Below are positions 15,517 to 23,542 of a stretch of DNA of 64,000 nucleotides, piece by piece. Location of the stretch: contig NZ_JAAOTJ010000002.1 in the NCBI RefSeq assembly GCF_011297335.1, forward strand, positions 62,001-126,000. Direction: 5' to 3'. The position numbers and the translations under genes were made by a program. The first letter of the stretch is position 1. Each line of letters opens with the position of its first letter. This DNA comes from Catellatospora methionotrophica (GTDB taxonomy: Bacteria; Actinomycetota; Actinomycetes; Mycobacteriales; Micromonosporaceae). The notes beneath the pieces were generated by a model. It saw only the letters and a program-made list of their open reading frames with translations. It was not told the DNA's origin and searched no databases.

Positions 15517-16692
15517 TCAGGCGGAGCGCAGGATGAGCTCGGTGATCTCGCTCGGGGCGAAGACGCGCAGCGGCGGGCCCCAGAAGCCGGTGCCGCGGCT
15601 GGTGTAGAGCTGGGTGCGGTCGCCGTGGCGGGACAGGCCCTGCACCGCGGGCTGGTCGACGCGCACCAGGTAGTGGAACGGCCAGATCTGGCCGCCGTGG
15701 GTGTGGCCGGAGATCTGCAGGTCGACGCCGTGCGCGACGGCCGCGTCGATCTGCTTGGGCTGGTGGGCCAGCAGCAGCACCGGCAGGTCCGGATCGGTCC
15801 CGGCCAGGGCGGCGGCGTGGTCCATGGAGTGACCGGTGCGCGAGTGCGCGGCGGTGATGTCGTCGACGCCCGCCACGACCAGGCGGTCGCCGCCGCGCTC
15901 GACCACCAGGTGGCGGTTGTGCAGGCACTCCCAGCCCAGATGCTGCATGTGCGCGAGCCAGCCCTCGGCCTCGCCGTAGTACTCGTGGTTGCCGGTCACG
16001 TAGGTGCGGGCCAGCTTGGCGCGGATGTCGCCGAGCGGCGCGGCCTGCGCGGTGCGCTGGGCGACGGTGCCGTCGGCGATGTCGCCGGTGTGGCAGACGA
16101 TGTCGGGGTCCAGTGCGTTGACCGCCCTGGTCACCCCGGCTGACCAGCGGGAGCGCTCGATCGGGCCGTAGTGCGTGTCGGTCAGCAGGACGACCTTCAG
16201 ACCGTCGAGGCCCTTGCCCAGGCGGGGCAGGATCACTTCGACACGGCGTACGCGGGGCACGCGCATGGCTTCGGCGTACCCCCAGACGACCAGGACCAGG
16301 GCGACTGCCGCGACCGCCGCGGCCGTCACGCGGGAACGCAGCGGGTCGGCGACGCCGCCGAGGGCCAGCGCGCCGCGCAGCACGTTGCCGAGCAGCGCCC
16401 ACACGAACAGCACCCAGATCACGCCGAGCGTGGTGTCGGCGATGCGCGACGCCCAGTCCTTGCCGCGGGCGTGGCCCTGGAACATCAGGTACGGGAAGGT
16501 CAGCGCCGCCACGGCGAATAGGGCGGTTCCGCCGGCGACCACCGGGGTCGGCCAGTGGGTTCCGGCCAGCAGCAGCGTCCACCACGGCACGCCGAACAGC
16601 AGGGCCAGCACGGTGGTCACGGTCAGGCCGAACAGCAGCGGTCGCAGTGACCGCCGTGCCGGGGCGGCCTGCACGGCCTCGCCAGTCGACAC
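15517..16692 (-). CDS. Membrane-anchored metallophosphoesterase
   Basis: A 391-residue protein: four hydrophobic helices in residues 15-155, then a calcineurin-like phosphoesterase domain with all metal motifs: LLTDTHYGP, HTGDIADG, VTGNHEYYG, LLLAHQP and SGHTHGGQIWPF. The wording matches the YkuE/YaeI-type membrane phosphoesterases, whose substrates (lipid or nucleotide phosphates) vary. The GTG at 16692 follows GAGGAG by 5 bases and is preferred; the frame remains open far upstream without conservation. It is divergent from the epimerase gene. Confidence 0.88.
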   Translation of the reverse strand: MSTGEAVQAAPARRSLRPLLFGLTVTTVLALLFGVPWWTLLLAGTHWPTPVVAGGTALFAVAALTFPYLMFQGHARGKDWASRIADTTLGVIWVLFVWALLGNVLRGALALGGVADPLRSRVTAAAVAAVALVLVVWGYAEAMRVPRVRRVEVILPRLGKGLDGLKVVLLTDTHYGPIERSRWSAGVTRAVNALDPDIVCHTGDIADGTVAQRTAQAAPLGDIRAKLARTYVTGNHEYYGEAEGWLAHMQHLGWECLHNRHLVVERGGDRLVVAGVDDITAAHSRTGHSMDHAAALAGTDPDLPVLLLAHQPKQIDAAVAHGVDLQISGHTHGGQIWPFHYLVRVDQPAVQGLSRHGDRTQLYTSRGTGFWGPPLRVFAPSEITELILRSA

Positions 16693-16913
16693 GTGTACTC
16701 CTCGTTCGAAGGTCGGACTGCCAAGCATGCCACGCTCGAACGAACACCTGCCGATCGGTGACTTGTGGTTTTTTGTCCGTTTTGACGTGCTGGCGGGAAG
16801 GGTCGTGTCATGCAGGCACCACTCCTGAAGATCCAGATTCCGGTGGGCGGGTGTGGGGCGGGGGAGCGGGGCGGGTAGAACGGTGACGTGACTATGCGCA
16901 GTGGGGTCGGACG

Positions 16914-17762
16914 GTGGCGTCGGTGAATCGCGTGCTGGTGACCGGGGCGGCAGGCCGCCTCGGGCGGGCCACGCTCGACCTGCTCGCGCGCGAGGGGGTC
17001 GCCGCCACGGCACTCGACCTGCACGATCCCGGTGATCTGCCGGCGGCGCGGGTCGTCGTCGGCGACACCGGCGACGTGAAGACGGTCCGGGAGGCGCTGT
17101 CCGGGGTGGACGCGGTGGTGCACTGCGCCGCGATCCCCGCGCCGACGCTCGGCACCGCCGAGGACGTGTTCTGCGGCAACACCCGCAGCACGTTCGTGGT
17201 GCTGGAGGAGGCGGCACAGGCCGGGGTGACCCGCGCGGTGCTGGCGGGCAGCCAGTCCGCGCTGGGGTTCGCCTGGTCGCCGGAGCCGATCGCGCCGCTC
17301 TACCTGCCGGTCGACGAGGCGCACCCGCTGCTGGCCGCCGACCCGTACGCGCTGAGCAAGCAGGTCGACGAGCAGACCGGCCAGATGATGGCCCGCCGCT
17401 ACGGCATGACCGTGGTGACGCTGCGGTTCCCGCTGCTCGGCGGCATGACCGAGCGCCTGCCCACGTTCGCCTCGCACTACCGCGCCGACCCGGTGCAGGG
17501 TGCCCGGTCGCTGTGGGCGTACCTGGAGGACCGCGACGCGGCCACGGCCAACTGGCTGGCCCTGACCCGGCCGCTGTCCGGCGCGCACGAGATCTTCGTC
17601 GCCGCCCCGATCACGCTGGCCGCGCTGCCGACAGAGGAGCTGCTCGACCGCTTCCACCCCGGGGTGCCGCGCCGCACACCGCTGCCGGGCCGCACCGTCC
17701 CGTTCGACCTCTCCCTGGCCGACCGCCTGCTCGGTCTGGTTCCTGAGCACCTGTACGCCTGA
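16914..17762 (+). CDS. NAD-dependent epimerase/dehydratase (extended SDR)
   Basis: A 282-residue extended short-chain dehydrogenase. VLVTGAAGRLGRATLDLL is the GxxGxxG NAD motif near the N-terminus, VVHCAAIPAP the next strand, and DPYALSKQVDE the catalytic Y-x-x-x-K. These enzymes act on sugar nucleotides or similar sugars; the closest general type is the uronate dehydrogenase/UDP-glucose epimerase group, but the substrate is open. The GTG at 16914 is used; another in-frame GTG follows at 16923. Its TGA is part of a weak iron-box-like sequence at 17760-17778. Confidence 0.85.
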   Translation: MASVNRVLVTGAAGRLGRATLDLLAREGVAATALDLHDPGDLPAARVVVGDTGDVKTVREALSGVDAVVHCAAIPAPTLGTAEDVFCGNTRSTFVVLEEAAQAGVTRAVLAGSQSALGFAWSPEPIAPLYLPVDEAHPLLAADPYALSKQVDEQTGQMMARRYGMTVVTLRFPLLGGMTERLPTFASHYRADPVQGARSLWAYLEDRDAATANWLALTRPLSGAHEIFVAAPITLAALPTEELLDRFHPGVPRRTPLPGRTVPFDLSLADRLLGLVPEHLYA

Positions 17763-17778
17763 GGTTTGCCTTGCCTAA
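17760..17778. promoter_or_regulatory. Possible weaker iron box upstream of the second N-hydroxylase
   Basis: Read on the minus strand, TTAGGCAAGGCAAACCTCA matches the iron-box consensus TTAGGTTAGGCTAACCTAA at 15 of 19 positions. It overlaps the epimerase stop and lies 73 bp upstream of the near-perfect box at 17851-17869. It may be a second IdeR/DmdR1 site or chance. Confidence 0.45.
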
Positions 17779-17850
17779 TTTACCGATGTGGATGAGAATT
17801 CCATTCACGACCTGCGTTGAAAGCGGCCCCGTATTGGCAAGCCGAATGGC

Positions 17851-17869
17851 GTAGGTTAGCCTAACCTAA
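17851..17869. promoter_or_regulatory. Near-perfect iron box of the second N-hydroxylase
   Basis: On the minus strand TTAGGTTAGGCTAACCTAC matches the IdeR/DmdR1 consensus at 18 of 19 positions; TAGGTTAG and CTAACCTA form perfect 8-bp arms around one base. It lies 46 bp upstream of the ATG at 17916 and should repress that gene when iron is plentiful. Confidence 0.93.
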
Positions 17870-17915
17870 GTGCTGGCGAGGAGGCGCGCCGGCGACGCTT
17901 AGGAACGGGACCGCA

Positions 17916-19280
17916 ATGACAGAACAATCGTTCGGCGGGGACGTCGTCCATGACATCGTGGGCGTGGGATTCGGTCCGTCCAACCTGGCCCTGGCGATCG
18001 CCGCCGCGGAGAGCCCGGCACCGGTCAGCGCGGTGTTCCTGGAACGGCAGGCCGCGTTCGGCTGGCACCGCGGCATGCTGCTCGACGACGCCACGATGCA
18101 GGTCTCGTTCATGAAGGACCTGGTCACCCTGCGCAACCCGGCGAGCCGGTTCAGCTTCCTGTGTTACCTGCACAGCCGGGGCCGCCTGATCGACTTCATC
18201 AACCACAAGAGCCTGTACCCGCTGCGCGTCGAGTTCCACGACTACCTCGAATGGGCCGCCGCACAGGTCAGCGGCATGGTCCGATACGACCACGAGGTCG
18301 TCGACGTGCACCCGGTGTACGAGCGCGGCCGCGCCGACCACCTGATGGTGGTAGCCCAGGGCCCGCGCACCGCGACGGCGCTGCGGGCGCGCAATGTCGT
18401 GTTCGCGACCGGACTGACCCCGCAGCTGCCGGACGGCGTCGCCGCCTCGCCCCGGGTCTGGCACACGCAGGACCTGCTGCACCAGGTGGGGCAGTGGACC
18501 GACCCGCAGCGGCTGGTGGTGGTCGGCGCGGGCCAGAGCGCAGCCGAGGCGACCGCGTTCCTGCACGAGCGCTTCCCGTCGGCCGAGATCTGCGCGGTGT
18601 TCTCCCGGTACGGCTACAGCCCCGCCGACGACAGCCCGTTCGCCAACCGCATCTTCGACCCGGCCGCGGTCGACGACTTCTTCACCTCGCCGCCGCAGAC
18701 CAAGCAGATGCTGCTGGACTACCACCGCAGCACCAACTACTCGGTCGTCGACCTGGACCTCATCAACGACCTCTACGGCCGGGTCTACCAGGAGAAGGTG
18801 CTGGGCAGGCAGCGGCTGCGCATCCTGAACGCGAGCCGGATGACGGCCGTGCACGACCGGGGCGACCGGGTCCAGGTCGAGGTGTCCTCCCTGCTCACCG
18901 GCGAGCAGACCGCGCTGGACGCCGACATCCTGGTCTGTGCCACGGGCTACCGCCAGGCCGACCCGTCGGGTCTGCTCGGCGAGCTGGCCGGGCACGTGCG
19001 ACGCGACGGCGACGGCCGCCTGGTGGCCGGGCGCGACTACCGGCTGGCCACGGCGTCCGATCTGGGCTGCGGGGTGTACCTGCAGGGCGGCACCGAGCAC
19101 TCGCACGGCATCACGTCCTCGCTGCTGTCGGCGACCGCGGTGCGCGCGGGCGAGATCCTGCAGTCCGTTCTCGACCACCGCGACGGGCCGTCGGCGACGC
19201 TGACCGCGCAGGTGCCCGCCCTGATCACCCGTCCGAGGACCGCCCACGCGCAACCGGCCGTCCTCGGTGGAGCACTGTGA
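17916..19280 (+). CDS. Second L-ornithine/L-lysine N-hydroxylase (SidA/PvdA/CchB family)
   Basis: A 454-residue paralogue of the enzyme at 8989-10263. It keeps the FAD motif GVGFGPSNLALAIA, the NADPH motif VVVGAGQSAAEA (about residue 200), NYSVVDLDLINDLYG and CATGYRQADP, and the long block YSPADDSPFANRIFDPAAVDDF is almost the same in both proteins. It has a C-terminal extension of about 30 residues (SATLTAQVPALITRP...). It N-hydroxylates ornithine or lysine for a hydroxamate siderophore. It is monocistronic, with its own near-perfect iron box. Either the two enzymes hydroxylate different amino acids or one serves a second siderophore; the sequence does not decide. Confidence 0.92.
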   Translation: MTEQSFGGDVVHDIVGVGFGPSNLALAIAAAESPAPVSAVFLERQAAFGWHRGMLLDDATMQVSFMKDLVTLRNPASRFSFLCYLHSRGRLIDFINHKSLYPLRVEFHDYLEWAAAQVSGMVRYDHEVVDVHPVYERGRADHLMVVAQGPRTATALRARNVVFATGLTPQLPDGVAASPRVWHTQDLLHQVGQWTDPQRLVVVGAGQSAAEATAFLHERFPSAEICAVFSRYGYSPADDSPFANRIFDPAAVDDFFTSPPQTKQMLLDYHRSTNYSVVDLDLINDLYGRVYQEKVLGRQRLRILNASRMTAVHDRGDRVQVEVSSLLTGEQTALDADILVCATGYRQADPSGLLGELAGHVRRDGDGRLVAGRDYRLATASDLGCGVYLQGGTEHSHGITSSLLSATAVRAGEILQSVLDHRDGPSATLTAQVPALITRPRTAHAQPAVLGGAL

Positions 19281-19380
19281 TGATCTCTCTGTAGCACTTC
19301 CGTGGCGCACCGTGTGGCTCGATGCGAGGCGGCGGGTCTATGCTTCCGCTGCATCACCACGACGGTCAATGGAGGCGTCA

Positions 19381-20211
19381 GTGTCGCAGGACGGCGGTCT
19401 GGGTGCGGGTGGCGAGGAGGTCGCGCCGCCGGGCGTCGACACGAGCACGCCGCACTCGGCGCGGATGTACGACTGGTGGCTGGGCGGCAAGGACAACTTC
19501 GCCGCGGACCGCGCCATGGGGGACGCCTTCATCCAGGCGATCCCGACCATCAAGACGATGGCGAAGGAGAACCGGAAGTTCCTCGGCCGCGCGGTGAAGT
19601 ACCTGGTCGCCGACGTGGGCATCCGGCAGTTCCTGGACATCGGCACGGGCATCCCGACGCGGCCCAACCTGCACGAGGACGCGCAGGCCATCGCCCCGGA
19701 GACCCGGGTCGTCTACGTGGACAACGACCCGATCGTGCTGGCGCACGCGCGGGCGCTGCTGGTCAGCTCCGAGGAGGGCCGCAGCGAGTACATCCACGCC
19801 GACCTGCGCAAGCCGCAGGAGATCCTGTCCGACCCGGCGCTACTGCAGACCCTCGACCTGAGCAAGCCGGTGGCGCTGATGATGGTCGCGGTGCTGATGC
19901 TGCTCAAGGACACCGACGACCCGTGGGGCCACGTCCGCGAGCTGATGGAAGCGCTGCCCTCGGGCAGCTACCTGACCATCACGCACCCGGGGCGTGAGTT
20001 CGACGAGGAGGCGATGGAGGTCATCCGGTCCTCGGCCGAGCGCGGCGGCATGACGGTCATCCCGCGCACCCAGGCTGACGTGGCGCGGTTCTTCGACGGC
20101 TGGGACCTGGTCGAGCCGGGCGTGGTGCCGGTCATGGGCTGGCACCCCGAAAGCGAGCTCGACGACGCCAACGGCGCCTTCTACTGGGCGGGCATGGCCC
20201 GCAAGCGCTGA
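19381..20211 (+). CDS. DUF574-type SAM-dependent methyltransferase
   Basis: A 276-residue member of the actinobacterial DUF574 family (S-adenosyl methyltransferase, PF04672). Markers are the N-terminal TSTPHSARMYDWWLGGKDNFAADR, FLDIGTGIPTRPNLHE (SAM-binding loop) and VVYVDNDPIVLAHARALL (acidic residue contacting the ribose). Substrates of this large paralogous family are unknown. GTG 19381 has GGAGG 5 bases upstream and is preferred over the ATG at 19369, which overlaps that site. It ends at a strong hairpin shared with the convergent small gene. Confidence 0.87.
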   Translation: MSQDGGLGAGGEEVAPPGVDTSTPHSARMYDWWLGGKDNFAADRAMGDAFIQAIPTIKTMAKENRKFLGRAVKYLVADVGIRQFLDIGTGIPTRPNLHEDAQAIAPETRVVYVDNDPIVLAHARALLVSSEEGRSEYIHADLRKPQEILSDPALLQTLDLSKPVALMMVAVLMLLKDTDDPWGHVRELMEALPSGSYLTITHPGREFDEEAMEVIRSSAERGGMTVIPRTQADVARFFDGWDLVEPGVVPVMGWHPESELDDANGAFYWAGMARKR

Positions 20212-20224
20212 CCTTCAGGACCCG

Positions 20225-20275
20225 CCGCCGGGCGGGCGAGGACAACTCGCACCGTTGTCGTCGCCCGCCCGGCGG
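20225..20275. terminator. Bidirectional hairpin terminator
   Basis: CCGCCGGGCGGGCGA (20225-20239) pairs perfectly with TCGCCCGCCCGGCGG (20261-20275), with a further 6-bp inner stem GACAAC/GTTGTC. It lies between the convergent genes ending at 20211 and 20290. There is no long T tract. Confidence 0.78.
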
Positions 20276-20289
20276 TGACCTGAGGAGGG

Positions 20290-20553
20290 TCAGACGTAGC
20301 TCAGCGCGTCGATCGACAGGTCGATGCGGTCACGCCGCGCCACGTAGCGCGCGGTTCTTATCTCGACCTCCGTGCCACGGGCCGTGGTCGAGCTGTAGAT
20401 GACGGTGGCGGCGTGGCTGCTGGCGTCGTAGACGATGCCGGGACGCCACTGGCCGTCGCGGTACACCCAGACCCGGTCGTGGGGGGCGTACGCGTCGGTG
20501 GGTACGACGTCGGCCACGGATCGCTCGTCTGGGTGAATCTTCGGTGGTGCCAT
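20290..20553 (-). CDS. Small SH3/Tudor-like protein, paralogue of 50320-50577
   Basis: An 87-residue protein of unknown function. DRVWVYRDGQWRPGIVYDASSHAATVIYSS has the aromatic and W-x-x-G-I/V spacing of small SH3-like or Tudor-like barrels. A second gene in this window (50320-50577) shares the N-terminal P-x-I-x-P, TD-x-Y, the exact block DRVWVYR, W-x-x-GI, and the C-terminal R-D...ID...YV, so this is a real, duplicated family. AGGAGG lies 11 bases before the ATG at 20553. It is divergent from the DUF397-XRE pair, and in both copies the gene points away from the same TGCA-rich element. Confidence 0.75.
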   Translation of the reverse strand: MAPPKIHPDERSVADVVPTDAYAPHDRVWVYRDGQWRPGIVYDASSHAATVIYSSTTARGTEVEIRTARYVARRDRIDLSIDALSYV

Positions 20554-20919
20554 GGATCGGGTGTCCTCCTGTGGGGCGGAACATTCCGACGTGGCTCGTT
20601 GCCGTGTGTGCCCGGCGACTCCCCACGTCCCAAGGACAGGCCGCCTTCGGTCACACCGCGTAGCGCGACGCGCCCGGGAGGTAGCCGCATCCCGAGAAGG
20701 CTGAGCCTGCCGGTCCGGGAGGGGTCCGTGCCGTCTGCCCAGGTGGAGGGGGTCGCGCCACCGGCGGGTTGGTCTCCGGCAGCGCTTCCATTGACTGAGT
20801 TCGTTTAGCCGACCTCATGATGCACGGCTATCCTGTGCAAAAGCAAGCGCTGATGCACGTGCAGATGATCGTGTCATCTGCACGGGGCGTTGTTATCTCT
20901 CTGGGGGCGGAGGATCGCG
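20554..20919. other. 366-bp intergenic region holding the TGCA-rich element
   Basis: Between the divergent small gene and DUF397 gene. The left 270 bp show no convincing gene. The right end contains a 39-bp element (20830-20868) that recurs at 50.1 kb, then CATCTGCACG (20875-20884), which repeats part of it, and the GGAGG ribosome site of the DUF397 gene at 20909. Confidence 0.7.
20830..20868 (+). repeat. TGCA-rich cis element, copy A
   Basis: From ATCCTGTGCA to GCAGATGA this 39-bp stretch matches a 40-bp stretch on the minus strand at 50115-50154 in 34 of 40 aligned positions, one of them a gap. Both contain the palindrome TGCACGTGCA (here 20854-20863), the core GCAAGCGC, and begin in a -10-like hexamer (TATCCT, 20829-20834). 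Copy A ends 51 bp before the DUF397 start. It is probably a promoter/operator; the XRE protein encoded downstream is a candidate binder (inference). Confidence 0.72.
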
Positions 20920-21153
20920 ATGACGCACATCCACGGTGGTGCGAGGGAACTCGCCGCGGTCGCGTGGCGCAAGAGCGTACGCAGCGGGGCGGACGGGAAC
21001 TGTGTGGAGATCGGCAAGCTGCCCGGGGGGTCGGGCTTCGCGGTGCGGCATTCGCGGGACCCGCTGGGGCCGGTGCTGCTCTACACGCCGGCGGAGATGA
21101 ACGCGTTTCTGCTGGGTGTCTACGACGGTGACTTCGACGATCTACTTTCTTGA
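20920..21153 (+). CDS. DUF397 protein
   Basis: A 77-residue DUF397 protein: AWRKSVRSGADGNCVEIGKLPGG...VRHSRDPLGPVLLYTPAEMNAFL is the family signature (W-x-K-S-x-x-S-...-C-V-E/-D-S-x-x-P). DUF397 proteins are small cytosolic partners of XRE regulators in actinomycetes (BldB-related WhiJ systems) and are thought to modulate the regulator, in some cases like antitoxin-type partners. ATG 20920 has GGAGG 6 bases upstream. It lies 82 bp before the XRE gene in the same direction, reversed from the commoner regulator-then-DUF397 order. Confidence 0.9.
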   Translation: MTHIHGGARELAAVAWRKSVRSGADGNCVEIGKLPGGSGFAVRHSRDPLGPVLLYTPAEMNAFLLGVYDGDFDDLLS

Positions 21154-21235
21154 CCGTTGATTCTCGACAGTCAGCCCGCGCTTTGCGACAGTATGCGCAG
21201 GAGATCACGCGGGCTGGCAGGCGGAGGGCGCAGGT

Positions 21236-22117
21236 ATGGCGGCAGACCCGGACAGTGGGTCGGGCGGCGGTCCTACCGTGCTGCGTATGCTGCTCGGAGC
21301 GCAGCTGCGGCGGTTGCGGGAGTCCCGCGGCATCACCCGGGAGGACGCGGGCTGGCAGATCCGCGCCTCGGAGTCGAAGATCAGCCGGATGGAGCTGGGC
21401 CGGGTCGGCTTCAAGGAACGTGACGTCGCCGACCTGCTGACCTACTACGGGGTGACCGACGAGGCCGAACGCGAGGCCATGGCGGCACTGGCCCGGCAGG
21501 CCAACGAGCCCGGCTGGTGGCACCAGTACGGTGACGTCTACCCGGCGTGGTTCCAGTCCTATCTGGGCCTGGAGTCCGCCGCGCAGATCATCCGGACGTA
21601 CGAGGTGCAGTTCGTGCCCGGCCTGCTGCAGACCGCCGACTACGCGCGCGCGGTCATCATGCTCGGCCACGGCGGCAAGCCCGAGGCCGAGGTCACCCGG
21701 CGCGTCGAGCTGCGGATCACGCGCCAGCAGATCCTGCACCGGCAGAACCCGCCGTTCCTGTGGGCGGTGGTGGACGAGGCGGCGCTGCGCAGGCCCGTCG
21801 GCGGGCGGGCGGTGATGCGCGGCCAGCTCGAAGCGCTGCTCAAGGCAGCCAGGCTGCCGAAGGTCACCCTGCAGGTGATGACGTTCGACAAGGGCGGCCA
21901 CGCGTTCAGCAGCGGCGCGTTCTCGCTGCTGCGCTTCCCCGACCACGACCTGCCCGACGTGGTCTACCTGCAGCAGCTGACCAGCGCGCTCTACCTGGAC
22001 AAGCGCGAGGACGTCGAGCAGTACGTCGCCGTCATGGAGCAGTTGTGCGTCGACGCGGCGCCGCCGCAGGAGACCCCGCGCATCCTGGAGGCCATCCTGC
22101 GCGACCTGGACGGGTGA
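21236..22117 (+). CDS. XRE-family regulator with DUF5753 domain
   Basis: A 293-residue helix-turn-helix regulator of the WhiJ-associated type. LGAQLRRLRESRGITREDAGWQIRASESKISRMELGRVGFKERDVADLLTYYG (about 20-72) is the HTH domain; the rest, with WWHQYGDVYPAWFQSYLGLESAAQIIRTYEVQFVPGLLQTADYARAV, is DUF5753. Partner of the DUF397 protein just upstream; together they usually control development or secondary metabolism in actinomycetes. GGAGGG precedes the ATG. It converges with the histidine-kinase gene with a 3-bp gap and no visible terminator. Confidence 0.92.
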   Translation: MAADPDSGSGGGPTVLRMLLGAQLRRLRESRGITREDAGWQIRASESKISRMELGRVGFKERDVADLLTYYGVTDEAEREAMAALARQANEPGWWHQYGDVYPAWFQSYLGLESAAQIIRTYEVQFVPGLLQTADYARAVIMLGHGGKPEAEVTRRVELRITRQQILHRQNPPFLWAVVDEAALRRPVGGRAVMRGQLEALLKAARLPKVTLQVMTFDKGGHAFSSGAFSLLRFPDHDLPDVVYLQQLTSALYLDKREDVEQYVAVMEQLCVDAAPPQETPRILEAILRDLDG

Positions 22118-22120
22118 GCC

Positions 22121-23542
22121 TCACGCGTCCGGGATCTCCTCGATGGGCAGCAGCACCCGGAACCGGGTGTCGCCGGGCTCCGAGGTCACCTTGATGTCGC
22201 CGTGGTGCTTGTTGACCACGATGCGGTACGAGATGTCCAGGCCGAGCCCGGTGCCCTCGCCGACCGGCTTGGTGGTGAAGAACGGCTCGAAGATGCGCGG
22301 CCGGATCGCCGGGTCGATGCCGCCGCCGGTGTCGCCGATCTCGACGTACACGCAGCTGTTCTCGCGGCCGGTGCGGATGGTCAGCGTGCCGGAGCCGTTC
22401 ATCGCGCCGAGGGCGTTGTCGATGAGGTTGGTCCAGACCTGGTTCAGCTCGGCGGCGTACGCCGGGATCTTGGGTAGGGTCCGGTCCAGTTCCTTGACGA
22501 CGGTCAGGTCCTTGGTGACCTTGCCGGCGAACATGGCCAGGGTCGCCTTGACCAGGTCGTTGACGTCGACCTCCTGGTACGGCGCGCGGTCGAGCTGCGA
22601 GTACTGCTTGGCCGCGGCGACCAGGCCGGAGATGCGGGTGACCGAGTCGTCGATCTCGCCCATCAGCAGCTCGGTCTCCAGGGTGTAGGTCAGCCAGCGC
22701 ACCGCGGACTCGAAGTTCTCCGCGCCGACGGTGTCGGACACCCGCTCCAGCCAGTCCTGGTCGACACCGCCCGCGACCAGCGTCGGGGCGATGTCCCACG
22801 CGCCGGTGATGTCGCGGTCCTCCAGCCAGTCGGCCAGGGCGTCCTCGGCGTCGGAGGTCTGCACCGGGGTCAGCTCGGCCGCGCCGTCGATCCGTTTGAC
22901 GGCCTCCTCCTGCAGGTCGACGAGCTTGCGCAGCTGGGTGCCGTCGAGGCGTCCGTCAGCGATCAGCGACAGCTTGTGCCGCATCCCGGCGACGCGCTGG
23001 CGCAGCACGGCGGTGGCGCGTACGGCGGCCGCGGCGGGGTTGTTCAGCTCGTGGGTGAGCCCGGCCGACAGCGAACCCAGGGCCAGCAGGCGCTCGCGCT
23101 CGCCGACCATGGTCTGCATGCTGCGCATGCCGAAGAACAGGCCTTCGAGCAGGTGCATCGCCATCGGGAACCAGTCGCGCATGACGGTGCCGAAGTCGGC
23201 GGCGGGCAGCACGAAGAACTCGGCGTCGGAGACGGCGAGCATAGCGTGCACGTACTTCTGGGGCACCCGGTCGCCGAGATAGGCCTGGGTGGCTCCGGCG
23301 TAGACGCCGCGCTGGTCGGTGCGGCTGACCTCGATGCTGTCGCCGTGCACGATGCGGCTGAGCGCGACGGTGCCCGACAGCAGCACGTAGAAGCAGCTGG
23401 CCTCGTCGCCCTCGGCGAAGACGGGACCGGCGGGGATGCACTCGATCCGGCCGTGCTCGGCCAGCCAGCGGAGCTGGTCGTCGGTGAGCTGCTCGAACAG
23501 GAACAGCCCGCGTAGCAGCTCGGGGGTGAGTTCGATGGTCAC
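22121..23542 (-). CDS. Histidine kinase with N-terminal cyclic-nucleotide-binding-type domain
   Basis: A 473-residue soluble sensor kinase. Residues 12-130 form a CRP/cNMP-binding fold ([36 protein letters not shown]). The phosphoacceptor helix [17 protein letters not shown] holds H164; the ATPase domain has the N box [16 protein letters not shown]1 GDTGGGID, F box EPFFTTKP and G2 [11 protein letters not shown]. No membrane segment is seen, so it senses something inside the cell. Its TGA overlaps nothing downstream, but its start ATG 23542 overlaps the stop of the receiver/TrxR fusion (ATGA 23539-23542), giving a coupled two-gene signalling operon with the response regulator first. Confidence 0.9.
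   Translation of the reverse strand: MTIELTPELLRGLFLFEQLTDDQLRWLAEHGRIECIPAGPVFAEGDEASCFYVLLSGTVALSRIVHGDSIEVSRTDQRGVYAGATQAYLGDRVPQKYVHAMLAVSDAEFFVLPAADFGTVMRDWFPMAMHLLEGLFFGMRSMQTMVGERERLLALGSLSAGLTHELNNPAAAAVRATAVLRQRVAGMRHKLSLIADGRLDGTQLRKLVDLQEEAVKRIDGAAELTPVQTSDAEDALADWLEDRDITGAWDIAPTLVAGGVDQDWLERVSDTVGAENFESAVRWLTYTLETELLMGEIDDSVTRISGLVAAAKQYSQLDRAPYQEVDVNDLVKATLAMFAGKVTKDLTVVKELDRTLPKIPAYAAELNQVWTNLIDNALGAMNGSGTLTIRTGRENSCVYVEIGDTGGGIDPAIRPRIFEPFFTTKPVGEGTGLGLDISYRIVVNKHHGDIKVTSEPGDTRFRVLLPIEEIPDA

Noticed and set aside
16693-16913. LexA-like sequence (TCGAACGAAC at about 16736)
   Set aside because: Only one CGAAC half is present with no GTTCG partner at the right distance, and the neighbouring genes are not SOS genes.
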